Assembly: GCA_016717265.1 (NCBI GenBank)
Contig: JADKFX010000001.1
Span: forward strand, 2,368,501 to 2,432,500
Reading direction: 5' to 3'
DNA: 64,000 bases
Source: Saprospiraceae bacterium
GTDB taxonomy: Bacteria > Bacteroidota > Bacteroidia > Chitinophagales > Saprospiraceae
The notes below the pieces were generated by a model, which searched no databases, was not told where the DNA came from, and saw nothing but the letters and a program-made list of their open reading frames with translations. A program made the translations under genes and the position numbers. This document shows positions 52,943 through 62,010 of this stretch, one piece after another. How positions within the stretch are numbered: the first letter of the stretch is position 1; every line of letters starts with the position of its first letter.

Positions 52943-54058
52943 CTACCAAGGTCCTTTCTGTTTAACCTGATAAAATCGTTTGCCATCAAATCGGAAGAGC
53001 CCACTTCCTGCACCCCACCACATATTTCCTGATTTATCCTGATACATACTTTGAACACAACAATTTAAACCGTTATCAGGTGTAAACATTGTAAACGCTT
53101 TTGGATTTGGTAAGGGAACGGAAGGGTCAAATCTGGTTGTGCTGCCCCGGGCTGTAACCCAAATAATTCCCGACTGTTCTATAATTATTCCCCAAAACTC
53201 AGTTCCGTTTAAGCCGTCTTTGGAAGTATATTCTGTAAAAGTTTTGCCGTCAAATTTGCAAATACCATTTTTGAAGGTAAACCACATATTGCCTATTTTG
53301 TCTTGTGCAACGCCACCTGCATAGTTCTCGCTCAAGCCTTCTTTGTCATTGAAGTTTACAATAGTTTTTCCCTGCCCGATTTCTTCATTCAGGCGGGCAT
53401 CATAGCGAAAGACACCATTATCAGACGAAGCAAACCAAATGTTTCCATTTTTGTCTTCCATAATATCTACAACATTTATTGGTGGGAGCAATTGAAACAG
53501 TGAGAAGCATTGACCACCTTTGCTATCTATTGATGGGTCATATTGGTAAACGCCACCGTGCGTACCAACCCAAATTGTACCCGATTTGTCAACAAGAATA
53601 CTTTTTCGACTTATATCGATATGATTTAATCCATCTTTTTGATTATAATTTCTAAATGTTTTTCCATCATATTTATACACTCCCTGGTCGGTTCCAAACC
53701 AAAGATTACCATTTTTATCTTCATTAATTGCATAAACAGAGGTACTATTAAAACCATCAGGATTGGAAAAGTAGGTCAGCGTTTTTACATCATACCTCAC
53801 TACGCCTTCGCCTAAGGTACCAAACCATAAATTCCCTTTCGAATCCTGAAAAATACTTCGGATATATTGACTGACTAAGGTAGTGTCAAAATCGGGTGGC
53901 ACAGCAACCGCCTTAAAGTTTCTTATTACTGTTGGAATTTGTTTGGACGTAATTGAGTCTTTATGTGTGTTTGTTTTTTCTTGTCCGTTGCAGGAAGTGA
54001 AAAATATGCATATCATAAGCAGTGCATAAATTGGATTGTATAAGTAGTATTTTGTCAT
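52943..54058 (-). CDS. Lipoprotein with two-component-regulator-type propeller repeats
   Basis: A lipobox is present (LMICIFFTSCNGQ). The body has about seven Reg_prop repeats, each with D-x-x-G-N-x-W-F/G-T (for example DSKGNLWFGTLGEGVVRYD, DKNGNIWFASSDNGVFRYD, DKSGNMWWGAGSGLFRFDG), so a beta-propeller is predicted. Such propellers sense ligands in hybrid two-component systems, but no kinase is fused or adjacent here. It is anchored to the membrane and may be a stand-alone sensor or binding protein. An attC-like site follows it. Confidence 0.88.
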   Translation of the reverse strand: MTKYYLYNPIYALLMICIFFTSCNGQEKTNTHKDSITSKQIPTVIRNFKAVAVPPDFDTTLVSQYIRSIFQDSKGNLWFGTLGEGVVRYDVKTLTYFSNPDGFNSTSVYAINEDKNGNLWFGTDQGVYKYDGKTFRNYNQKDGLNHIDISRKSILVDKSGTIWVGTHGGVYQYDPSIDSKGGQCFSLFQLLPPINVVDIMEDKNGNIWFASSDNGVFRYDARLNEEIGQGKTIVNFNDKEGLSENYAGGVAQDKIGNMWFTFKNGICKFDGKTFTEYTSKDGLNGTEFWGIIIEQSGIIWVTARGSTTRFDPSVPLPNPKAFTMFTPDNGLNCCVQSMYQDKSGNMWWGAGSGLFRFDGKRFYQVKQKGPW

Positions 54059-54141
54059 TCACCTTTGATTTAGTTGTATCAAAAAAATGTTCGTTCAATC
54101 CTATGAAATTTCAAGTTTGCTGGTCGCCCAAGCATGACACA

Positions 54142-54239
54142 TTAACGGATTGGGCTTGACACAGTTCCGCCCAAGCGTAAGCATGAAGCAAATATATTCA
54201 TTCCGGGCGGCATTGTTTCAAGCCCGTGTAGTTAGCGGC
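54142..54239. repeat. attC-like site (copy 6), strong palindrome
   Basis: The left arm TTAACGGATTGGGCTTGACA runs on to CAGTTCCGCCC, and the right arm GGGCGGCATTGTTTCAAGCC to CGTGTAGTTAGCGG. They are reverse-complementary for about 29 of 31-34 positions with small bulges, with about 35 bases between. The outer ends are TAACGG and GTTAGCGG. This is the most compact attC-like hairpin in the window. It lies between the Reg_prop gene and the high-GC gene. Confidence 0.65.
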
Positions 54240-54305
54240 ATTTCATTCATTTTCAATTTTCCAGGCGACTTTCCCGCCAGACTTTTAGGCTGATCTGTCA
54301 TTTGG

Positions 54306-54348
54306 TTGGCGTCTCGGTTTTTATATATTGTTTCCGGTTGCCGCTAAC
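54306..54348. repeat. Left copy of direct repeat flanking the high-GC gene
   Basis: This 43-base sequence (core TTTTTATATATTGTTTCCGG, ending GCCGCTAAC) matches 58131-58173 (ending CTGACTAAC) at about three quarters of positions. It is followed by AGTTAGATGTAC, whose GTTAGAT fits the GTTRRRY core. The repeats bound a 3.8-kb unit that contains only the high-GC gene. Confidence 0.55.
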
Positions 54349-54419
54349 AGTTAGATGTACGCTATGCCGCCGTGCCCAGGGATTGGGGTTTGGGTTCGGA
54401 GGCACTTTTGTCTTTTGCC

Positions 54420-57400
54420 TTAAATTTTTACAAAACCGACCTGCCCCTCTCGCGCCCCGGCACGGACGACCAGCCGGTACACACCGGCCTTCATCGAGCC
54501 GAAGGCCACCTTCGCTGGGCTTTCCGAAAGGGTGGTAATCAACAATTTTCCTTGTAAATCAAAGACTTGCAGACGAGCAGTGCCTCCGGTACGACCTTCC
54601 CAAATGACGGTTAGCTCGCCGCTGACCGGGTTCGGCGTAACCCAACAGGGCAGGTCTGACATGGGCAGGGAAACAACGTCCGATGTCACATCCACCTTTG
54701 ACTCGACCGTGTTCGTTCGGATGGGTGGGTTGAAGTCGAAAAAGATGTCGGCATAGTTATTCACCACCTCGCCCTTCATCAAGTCGGGCCGCATGGCGAT
54801 GCTATATTTCACGAAGCCGTGAGAGGCAGGTTCGTCGCTCGTGTTGTCGGGTAATTGGATATCGGGGAAGAAGAACTCGACCGTTCGTCCTTCGAGCGAC
54901 CACGTCATAGGGTGCGACGCGGCCTCCACCTGAAAGCTGCCAAGGTCGAGGCCTGGGCTTATCAGGTCGGTGACCCGTACGAACTCTGCCGGGAAATTAC
55001 CTTTGTTTTGGAAACGAATGGTATAAGCAAGCCGCTGCGTATCGGCGACCATCTCGGGCGTGATGTTACCCTCGGGGCTGACCGACTTGTCGTTAGGGTC
55101 AAAGGAGCCAACCACTGGAAGGACATAAAACTCGACGTTGTTTGCACCCTGCGTGTCGAGGAGGTTCTCAAGGGTTACCTTTCCCGATAGATGGAGGATG
55201 GTTCCGACCGAGATGCCCGATTCGAGTTTCAGCGTCACAGGTACCACCTTAGAGCCGCCCGGTGGGATGGCTGAAAATAGCCATTGCGCGGTGTCGCCGC
55301 TCACAAGGTCGGGCAGTTCGCCGAAGTCGCTCCATGTCGTGACGAAGTCTTTCACAAAAGACAGCTGGGCATCGGCTGGCAGGTAGCCGTTGTTGCGGCA
55401 AGTCAGGTAGAGGCTGAACTCGAAGCCCGGTCGGGGTAGCGAGGCTGCGGTGATGTCAATGGCAAGGTCGCCCAACTGGCTGCCGCCGACCACCGGAAAG
55501 TCGAAGACCAGGCCAGGCGTGTCCGCATATTTCGCCAGCCCGATGTTGCTGGGTAAGGCCGACAGCGGAACCAGCCGCAGCGAGTCGGGCTGCCCGCGCC
55601 AGTCGAACGCATAGCGGCCTTGGGCGTCGGTAGCGGCATAGAGGTGTTGGCTTTTCAACTCGACGAGATGCCCGGCGAGCGGTGTGTCGGTGCTGTCGAA
55701 CACAGCGTTCTGGTTGGCATCGACAAAGACCCGACCGCCGACAAGCTCAGAGCCGATGGTGCCGCTATACCAGATGCCGCCTTTTGTGGCGATGGTCAGC
55801 AGCGAGTCGGTGAAATGGTATGCGTTCGTTAGGTTGTAAAGCCCGGTCGGGGCATGGGTTTCCCACGAGTTCGCCCCGTCCGTCGAACGGAAGATGCCAG
55901 CACCGGGGGTGCCCGTGAGTATGGAGTTTCCGGAAAAATGAAAGGCATTCGGAAATGGCCCGTTGGCCCCGCTCGTCGGCACGGGAAGCGTTACTTGCTT
56001 CCAATCAGGTCCTGTCAACGGCGAGGCCATCATCCAGTAATCTTGATGGACAAAGAGGTTTTGCGGCCCGACGGCCATCTCGTAAGCAATGAAGCCCAAG
56101 TTACCGCCCAGACCAGCGCTGAAATCCTGCCATGTCGCACCCGTGTCGCGGCTCAAATAGACCTCCGACCCTTGTGTGGCAACCGCTACAAGCGAATCGC
56201 TTTCGGCAAAGACCCGCGCCTCGATGGGCAGGCCGCTCGGCGTTGGGCTGAACGGCTGCCATGTTGCGCCCCAGTCGTCGGTGAACCAAGTGCCTGTGAG
56301 GTCGCCGTAGAAGAGCCGGTGACCTATCAGCGAAAAATCATAAGTGGCCCATCCCGAGACGACTGGCAAGGCCCGTTCTATCCAGTTTGCCCCGTGCGTT
56401 GGGGAATAGAAAAAGCGCGTGTTGTTACCCGCTATAAGGTGGTTGCCCAACCTTTTTATCCACCTGATTTCGCTGTTTGTGTTTTGAAGTTGAGGGTACA
56501 TCTTCTCCCACGAGCCGCCGTTGTCGGGGCTGAAATAAAGCCCATTGGGCAAGCCGAGCCACCAGTTGCCGTTGCCTTCGGGCAGGACGGCGAGCGAATT
56601 TTGAGAGGAGAAACCCTCTGTGGGTAGAAAGTCTGCACCCGGCGAGTCGGCCCTGAAAACGCCACTGTCGGTGATAGCGATGATGGCCCCCGACGGCGGG
56701 AACAAGCAGGCGCGGGTGAGGCCCTTCAGCCCGGTGGCAGGCAGCGGCTGCCAAGATTGCAGCCCGTCGGTGGAGAAGATGATAGAGTCCAAGCCGTGCA
56801 GGAAAATAGTATCGTTGCGTTCGGCCACCGAGACCTCGTTTTCGTGGTAGAGGAAGGGGAGGCCGCCACGCTGCCAGGTCGAGTCTGCGGCTGTTTTGTA
56901 CAAATACTCCGCATAAACCCCCTCGAAGAAGATGAACACGAAGTCGCCCGCCTCCAGGATGCGTCGCGGGAACACGAAGTTGTCTGAGGCTATGTAGGTT
57001 GTCTTCCATCCCCCAATTCCCGTCCATCGGAAAGCAGCGTTGTAAAAAGAGCTAAACCAGCCCTGGTTGGTGCCGATGATGTTCCATCGGCCGCCTCCTG
57101 GGCCGGGCTGCCATGTCGTGCCGCCAACGAGAGACATGTGGCTCTCGCTGGTGTTGACGACAATGGTATCGTTTTTTACATCGAATACACCCATCGTCCC
57201 GTTCACCTGGTGGAGGTTGCTGAGGATGTTCACCCAGTTTGTACCGTTGTCCGAGCTTTTCCACAGGACGTTCGCGTAGGTGTTGTGGTCCTGACCCACC
57301 ATGTAGAGGTTGCCGTTGTCCCAATCTAGTTGGACGGGCAGTTGGCCGAGGGAAGCGGCTCCGGGGAGGAGCTGCCAAGTCAGGCCGTCGTCGATGGAGG

Positions 57401-57563
57401 TGAACAACCCGGCGGCCCCGCCAGCGTAAAGAACGCCGTTCGGCGTGACAGCCCAACAGGTGATGTATCCGCCGACCGGGCCGGGCAGCGGCTGCCATTG
57501 GGCCGTGAGTTGGGTAGTAAAAAAGAGGTGGAGGAAAAAGGCAAGTTGAAGGAGTGTTTTCAT
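54420..57563 (-). CDS. Secreted sortilin-like propeller protein with T9SS tail, high-GC gene
   Basis: I placed the start at 57563 (MKTLLQLAFFLHLFFTTQLT), a signal peptide; an upstream ATG at 57665 adds a leader. Residues 20-600 are BNR/sortilin-type repeats (LFTSIDDGLTWQLLPGA, WKSSDNGTNWVNIL, FRSTDGANSWETHAP). A carboxypeptidase-like module (DANQNAVFDSTDTPLAGHL) follows. A DUF7619-type region has the motif GSFDPNDKSVSPEG. The T9SS tail starts CWVTPNPVSGELTVIW and ends EGQVGFVKI. The DNA is rich in G and C, unlike every other gene here, which suggests acquisition from another lineage. Confidence 0.88.
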   Translation of the reverse strand: MKTLLQLAFFLHLFFTTQLTAQWQPLPGPVGGYITCWAVTPNGVLYAGGAAGLFTSIDDGLTWQLLPGAASLGQLPVQLDWDNGNLYMVGQDHNTYANVLWKSSDNGTNWVNILSNLHQVNGTMGVFDVKNDTIVVNTSESHMSLVGGTTWQPGPGGGRWNIIGTNQGWFSSFYNAAFRWTGIGGWKTTYIASDNFVFPRRILEAGDFVFIFFEGVYAEYLYKTAADSTWQRGGLPFLYHENEVSVAERNDTIFLHGLDSIIFSTDGLQSWQPLPATGLKGLTRACLFPPSGAIIAITDSGVFRADSPGADFLPTEGFSSQNSLAVLPEGNGNWWLGLPNGLYFSPDNGGSWEKMYPQLQNTNSEIRWIKRLGNHLIAGNNTRFFYSPTHGANWIERALPVVSGWATYDFSLIGHRLFYGDLTGTWFTDDWGATWQPFSPTPSGLPIEARVFAESDSLVAVATQGSEVYLSRDTGATWQDFSAGLGGNLGFIAYEMAVGPQNLFVHQDYWMMASPLTGPDWKQVTLPVPTSGANGPFPNAFHFSGNSILTGTPGAGIFRSTDGANSWETHAPTGLYNLTNAYHFTDSLLTIATKGGIWYSGTIGSELVGGRVFVDANQNAVFDSTDTPLAGHLVELKSQHLYAATDAQGRYAFDWRGQPDSLRLVPLSALPSNIGLAKYADTPGLVFDFPVVGGSQLGDLAIDITAASLPRPGFEFSLYLTCRNNGYLPADAQLSFVKDFVTTWSDFGELPDLVSGDTAQWLFSAIPPGGSKVVPVTLKLESGISVGTILHLSGKVTLENLLDTQGANNVEFYVLPVVGSFDPNDKSVSPEGNITPEMVADTQRLAYTIRFQNKGNFPAEFVRVTDLISPGLDLGSFQVEAASHPMTWSLEGRTVEFFFPDIQLPDNTSDEPASHGFVKYSIAMRPDLMKGEVVNNYADIFFDFNPPIRTNTVESKVDVTSDVVSLPMSDLPCWVTPNPVSGELTVIWEGRTGGTARLQVFDLQGKLLITTLSESPAKVAFGSMKAGVYRLVVRAGAREGQVGFVKI

Positions 57564-58209
57564 AAAAGATGAAAATTTTGGTTCAAATGGCGGTGTTGCA
57601 TGAACCGGAAGGTCACTTCCGTTTTGTGCATTCTTCTCCGCCAATAATTTGGATTGAGTAGTCAAGGCAAATATAGTTATGGTTTTGCACCCGCTTATCG
57701 AAGCCGTCCAGTTCCTGCTGACCTACAGTTCCTCTACAAACTGTCGCCCATTATCTTCCGTAGCCCATACATCAAATATACTGATTTTTCCCAAGATCCA
57801 GGGTAACTGGTAAGGGTTTTAAGTTTTTACAACAACAATATGCCGCTTGCAATCCTACAGTAGAAAAACGTTCAGAATTGAAAATATTATCTTCGTCTTT
57901 TTATTGTTGTTGAAAATCTTGCGAAAGGCAAGCTTGTTTTTTACATCAACAAACTGCATGATTAGATTTTCCACAAAAGTATTAAAGCCTCTATGGGCTG
58001 AAGGGCTTTCTTATAAAAATTGTGAAGCCAGTTTTTTAGCCACTCTAAGTCGCTTTTGTGATGGTCGGTGTCACGGTTATTCAATTTCATCGTCTTGGTG
58101 GCATCCCGTTTTATTTATTCAATCGTCTCGGAGGCGTCGCGATTTTTATTTTTTGTTTCCGGTTCTGACTAACGTCACGGGCCAAGCCTGAAAATCAAAT
58201 AGTTGCAAA
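57564..58209. other. Intergenic region with the right direct repeat, no gene seen
   Basis: This holds the probable promoter of the high-GC gene and the second copy of the direct repeat (58131-58173), which ends CTGACTAACG and is followed by GTCACGGGCCAAGCC. No intact gene is seen. Frames near 57847 and 57666 are not supported. Confidence 0.4.
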
Positions 58210-58395
58210 TCAAAAATCATCCGGTTTAGGATCAAACTTAGCAATAGATTTTCGGATACGACTTACGAATCCTGGTTTTCTTTTTTGATCAAGCAGGAGG
58301 TATCCTTTGGGTGGTACATATTGAATTTTTTTAGTGATCATTGTCCATATTATTACGCCTAGTTTTCTTGCTGTAGCCGAAACCCCCGTCTATTG
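58210..58395 (-). pseudogene. C-terminal relic of a transposase, probably IS110/IS1111 type
   Basis: On the minus strand one frame reads ATARKLGVIIWTMITKKIQY, then VPPKGYLLLDQKRKPGFVSR and KFDPKPDDF with TGA at 58210. The segment ARKLxVIIWxMxT...Y resembles the C-terminal end of IS110-family transposases. IS1111-group members are known to target integron attC sites. The remaining 80 percent of the gene is missing. Family assignment is from motif memory only. Confidence 0.5.
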
Positions 58396-58455
58396 CAAAT
58401 GTGCTGTTAGTTCCAGTATGTTTGGTTATTGTATCGCCTGTATGGAAATTTAATT

Positions 58456-59433
58456 CTACTGTGTTTTTTTCTGTAGGTCTTTTAAGTCCCCAGATTTAAT
58501 ATTATATGATACAGGTGAATATGTTGAATATATTATCTCTCCAGTTAGCGAGTTGACAACACTAATATATTTGTCCGTGCTACTTTTGATATAAATTAGA
58601 TAATAAAAACTTGTTTTGTCTGCAAGAATTTTTTGATTTAATTCATCTAAAGATATTAATTTGTATTTAAGTTTATAGTCTTCAAATAAGTCTTTTTCAT
58701 CGTGTTTTTTAGTTTCGTCCCCTGTGAATTTATTAAATTTCGTCAAAACATATTCTGGAACATACAAAACTTCTTTTTTTAGATTTTTCATTTCCTTTGA
58801 ATTGAATATGCCTGAATATAGAGTGCGATTTTCGCTTTTATTTAAATAGCTTATTAATGATTGAATATAATTTTTCAAAATACCAGATCCCCAGTTTCGG
58901 ATATGTCCATTTCCGTCATAATCTGATTGGAAAAGTTTGTCGGGATCGGATAAGGTTTCAAAATCAGTAAAAAGTTCTATTCTCGCAACTTGGATTTTAT
59001 CACTATTTCCAAATTCTTTTTTCTTTTTTTTACTTTGAAAATATTTTTCATTACAAGTCCATAGTTCAAGATATAAATGTGTATTGGAGTAATTGATACC
59101 ATTTTTTCGACTACCATTTTCATATAGTTTAATGAATTGAGTACTTGTCTCATAGCCCCCTATAGTTAAAAATGAATTTTCCGGAGATATATATTTTTCG
59201 ATTTCGGAGTATTTTATAAATTCAAATTTGGAAATAGTCCAATTGTTTTTAAATGCATTAACATACTCTTTAGCCTTTTCCGAATTTGGGTCTTTCATAG
59301 CAATGTACGTTGTCCCACTTTTTATTTTCGCAATTTCAGAAATATTTGAAATTGCAATTTGACTATTTGCAGAAAATGTAATGGCCACACTAAACACGAA
59401 AGTTGTTAGAAAGAATTTGATTTTTGTTTTCAT
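58456..59433 (-). CDS. Exported protein of unknown function (325 aa)
   Basis: The signal peptide is KFFLTTFVFSVAITFSANSQ. The mature part is lysine-rich and mixed alpha/beta, with ISNISEIAKIKSGTTYIAMK near the start, an INYSNTHLYLELWTCNEKYF segment, and an ending ISVVNSLTGEIIYSTYSPVS. No family, membrane segment or catalytic motif is recognised. It lies on the minus strand, with 235 bases between it and the next gene upstream. Confidence 0.65.
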   Translation of the reverse strand: MKTKIKFFLTTFVFSVAITFSANSQIAISNISEIAKIKSGTTYIAMKDPNSEKAKEYVNAFKNNWTISKFEFIKYSEIEKYISPENSFLTIGGYETSTQFIKLYENGSRKNGINYSNTHLYLELWTCNEKYFQSKKKKKEFGNSDKIQVARIELFTDFETLSDPDKLFQSDYDGNGHIRNWGSGILKNYIQSLISYLNKSENRTLYSGIFNSKEMKNLKKEVLYVPEYVLTKFNKFTGDETKKHDEKDLFEDYKLKYKLISLDELNQKILADKTSFYYLIYIKSSTDKYISVVNSLTGEIIYSTYSPVSYNIKSGDLKDLQKKTQ

Positions 59434-59668
59434 TTGTTGTTTTTTTTTGGATTTATTTTTAAATTTTGTCGAATTATAGATTTCCTACTGGTAATGTCTG
59501 TATATATTCGCACTAGCGTACAAGTATCCACGAGGTCCCGCACCTGGTGGGCACCAAAAGTAATACTTTATTTCTCATGTCATGGCCAAGAGTAAATGAG
59601 TGCAGTTAAAAGCGGGATCGTGTTGTATACATTGTTGGCTTTAGTGAGATTATCATGTGTTTTTAATA

Positions 59669-60565
59669 CTAGTCTGAAATTAATAGCTTTCCAGTTGCAA
59701 TTGTTTTATTGAACTGTATAAGTTGAGCATAATATAATCCACTTAGAAGTGTTCCTCGTAGGAAGGTAAATGTATTTCCTGAAATATTATTTACTTGTTT
59801 TACAATCTTTCCATAAAGATTTGTCACTATTAAAGACCCATTTTGTAAATATTCATCTGTATAAAAGATCGTTTGATCGCAAAATGGGATAGGAAAAATA
59901 TTTATTTTCATTTTAACGGTACTTAAATCAGTTGATGAAATTACAAAATTGCAATTTTGCGCAATTTTAAAATCATAAAACCCAAATATAGTATCTTCAT
60001 AACAACGAAGTCCATGGTAAAAATTGTAGTCAATCCAATTGCTGTAACAAGTAAAATTAATGTCAGGATTAGGCTGATAAATGCTTCCAATGTGTTGATA
60101 TACTTTTCCTTCAAATGCATTATTTAGTGATGAAATATATAATGTTTTAAGAGAAAAACCATTAATTATTTCAACTCCAGTTGAATCAACATTAATCAAT
60201 AAATCGCAAGTATCAGTTTGCATAATCCAACTATCCCCCTTACTTTTATTAAAATCATAAAGGACAGTAAATTTATTTATTGTTGTGTTATACCAATACA
60301 CAATATTGTTATCCTCGTAAGCTATTATTTTGTCAGAAATATCACTGAAAACGAGAGATCCTTTTCTTTGTATAACTTTGCAGATATGCCCACCTATTAA
60401 TGTATCACCTGTTGATATCCATCGTCTAAAGTCAATCTTTTCACTTGCAAAGTATATCACCTCAAATGTCCAGACGGCTCCTTTTGGAGCAAATGTTAAT
60501 ACCTGCTCATAACTTGCAGTTGAGAAAATCAGAGTAATCAATATTAGTAAATAATTCTTTATCAT
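59669..60565 (-). CDS. Secreted protein with T9SS sorting tail (298 aa)
   Basis: The signal peptide is YLLILITLIFSTASYEQ. Residues 25-220 form a module with WTFEVIYFASEKIDFRRWIS and LYDFNKSKGDSWIMQTD, found in several secreted Bacteroidota proteins of unknown role. The last 75 residues are a Por-type tail (MKINIFPIPFCDQTIFYT ... LIVTNLYGKIVKQVNNISG ... LYYAQLIQFNKTI). It is exported through T9SS. A strong palindrome precedes its start. Confidence 0.8.
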   Translation of the reverse strand: MIKNYLLILITLIFSTASYEQVLTFAPKGAVWTFEVIYFASEKIDFRRWISTGDTLIGGHICKVIQRKGSLVFSDISDKIIAYEDNNIVYWYNTTINKFTVLYDFNKSKGDSWIMQTDTCDLLINVDSTGVEIINGFSLKTLYISSLNNAFEGKVYQHIGSIYQPNPDINFTCYSNWIDYNFYHGLRCYEDTIFGFYDFKIAQNCNFVISSTDLSTVKMKINIFPIPFCDQTIFYTDEYLQNGSLIVTNLYGKIVKQVNNISGNTFTFLRGTLLSGLYYAQLIQFNKTIATGKLLISD

Positions 60566-60580
60566 TTTTTCAGCATTGAA

Positions 60581-60717
60581 GCCAACGGATTTGGCATAGA
60601 CACTGCACCGCCAATTGTTTAGCAGCCAAAACTAAAAAATTAATTTGTCATTAACGAAAAAAATTAAAAGAAAATGATTTTTGATGCTTGGCGGTGTAGA
60701 GTCTATGCCGTGTTGGC
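60581..60717. repeat. attC-like site (copy 7), strong palindrome with GCCAAC/GTTGGC ends
   Basis: The left arm (60581-60614) is GCCAACGGATTTGGCATAGA continued by CACTGCACCGCCAA. The right arm (60688-60717) is TTGGCGGTGTAGAGTCTATG continued by CCGTGTTGGC. They are reverse-complementary except for a few bulges, with about 73 bases between. It sits 12 bases after the stop of the lipoprotein gene (60730) and 15 bases before the start of the T9SS-tail gene. The geometry is the same as the other attC-like sites. Confidence 0.65.
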
Positions 60718-60729
60718 AGCTGTGATATT

Positions 60730-61098
60730 TTACTTGAACTCTACCTTCTCGATTTGATATTTTTCCGGGTTCTTATATATTTCGAACATTTTATTCCTCA
60801 TTGCATCTGCCTCTTCAATAGTATAATAATACATTAAATCCGAAGTACATCCTTTTGTATTTTTGCATCGATTGTTTACAAATTTACCCCAATCAAAAGC
60901 TTTTTCCTTAATAACTTGGTCATCACTTTCTATCTTTAGAATATCTGTATAGAGTATATATTTTATTGTAGATTCTTCTTTGGATTTCCATTCATGAGAA
61001 TAGCAAAAGTAATAACCGGTATTTTTAGAGGTGGTTAATTCCTTACTGCAAGAAAATGTAAACAGAGTTAATAATGATAATAAAGACAAGAGTTTCAT
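60730..61098 (-). CDS. Small lipoprotein (122 aa)
   Basis: The signal ends in a lipobox (LLTLFTFSCSKEL), so a lipid-anchored product of about 105 residues is expected. Two cysteines (NRCKNTKGCTSD) may form a disulphide. No family was recognised. It is followed by the strong attC-like palindrome, which suggests that it is a cassette gene. The IS1182-like element 2 lies upstream. Confidence 0.65.
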   Translation of the reverse strand: MKLLSLLSLLTLFTFSCSKELTTSKNTGYYFCYSHEWKSKEESTIKYILYTDILKIESDDQVIKEKAFDWGKFVNNRCKNTKGCTSDLMYYYTIEEADAMRNKMFEIYKNPEKYQIEKVEFK

Positions 61099-61180
61099 AT
61101 TGCAAGGTTTTAAAGTTAATGCAAAATAATTAAAATATTTAGATTAAGCCAAAATATTTTTTAATCCATGGCAGCCAACG

Positions 61181-61937
61181 TCAGAGTGTGAAAATACCAA
61201 CATTTTTATTCATAATTCCAAAAAGCACTTTGAATAAGTTCATGTAACGCAATTTTAGACGGTATAGGAGTAGTATTTTTTTAATTGCCTAATAGTATTA
61301 CAAAATAGTAAAAGCTCCAAAAGTCTTAAATTAAGGCATTTTGGAATGAAAGTAGAGTCTTTTTTGTAAGGAGAAACCCAATTTTTTAATTTCTCGCTTA
61401 GCTCTGGTACTCCGAGTATTGTAAAGCAACGTTTTATGTTATATACCAACATAATGAGACTATGCTCTCCATTGACTTTTCAAGTCCTTTGAGATTGGTG
61501 TAATAATATCCCCATTTACTTTTTATGGTTCCAAAAATATGTACATTTATCTCTTGGAGCTTGCTATATAATGCAGCATTTTTTTTGTAGCGTTGATTAT
61601 GTGCTTCTACTGCTACTGCAAATTCACATCTTTCGATTTCTCTTCCTCCACTAGCGCTTCCAGTACAGAGGTGTTTTACTGGACATATTTTACATTGTGG
61701 GGTTCGGTATTTAATTTTATTTTTATTGAATCGATGACTAGAGTTTTTATCTCTGGATTTTTTATGCTACAAATATCACTGGATTTTCTTGGCAAATTGA
61801 GTCGTCTAAAGAAGTCCTTTGCAATTGCAATCTTGGTATATCTTTTACGCGATTCATACAACATAAATATACAAAAACAATTTAAATTATTTAAGAAATA
61901 ATTGAATTAAATTGCATGAAATTATTTCACAACCTAA
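61181..61937 (-). mobile_element. IS1182-like insertion sequence, internally deleted (element 2)
   Basis: The left end is TCAGAGTGTGAAAATACC and the right end ATTTCACAACCTAAT, similar to element 1. The minus strand has the transposase C-terminal region HIFGTIKSKWGYYYTNLKGL, then frameshifted SLIMLVYNIKRCFTILGVPE. The total length of about 757 bases is half of a full element. It is thus dead. The left end follows GCCAACG directly, the same arrangement as the other two. Confidence 0.75.
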
Positions 61938-62010
61938 TGGTTAGTACATGCGTCGTGACGGCGTTTAGTTTGCATGAACGTCATGTACATTTTTACTGAC
62001 AGTATTCATT

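Noticed and set aside
55854..56627. 257-residue plus-strand frame in the high-GC gene
   Set aside because: Long antisense frames are expected in GC-rich genes. The opposite strand has a signal peptide, repeats and a T9SS tail, so this is a shadow.
56425..57027. 200-residue minus-strand frame overlapping the high-GC gene
   Set aside because: It is an arginine- and histidine-rich out-of-frame reading, with no domain and fully inside the better-supported gene.
57847..58191. 114-residue plus-strand frame between the high-GC gene and the IS110-like relic
   Set aside because: It spans the direct repeat and attC-like sequence and has no recognisable domain. It is probably chance.
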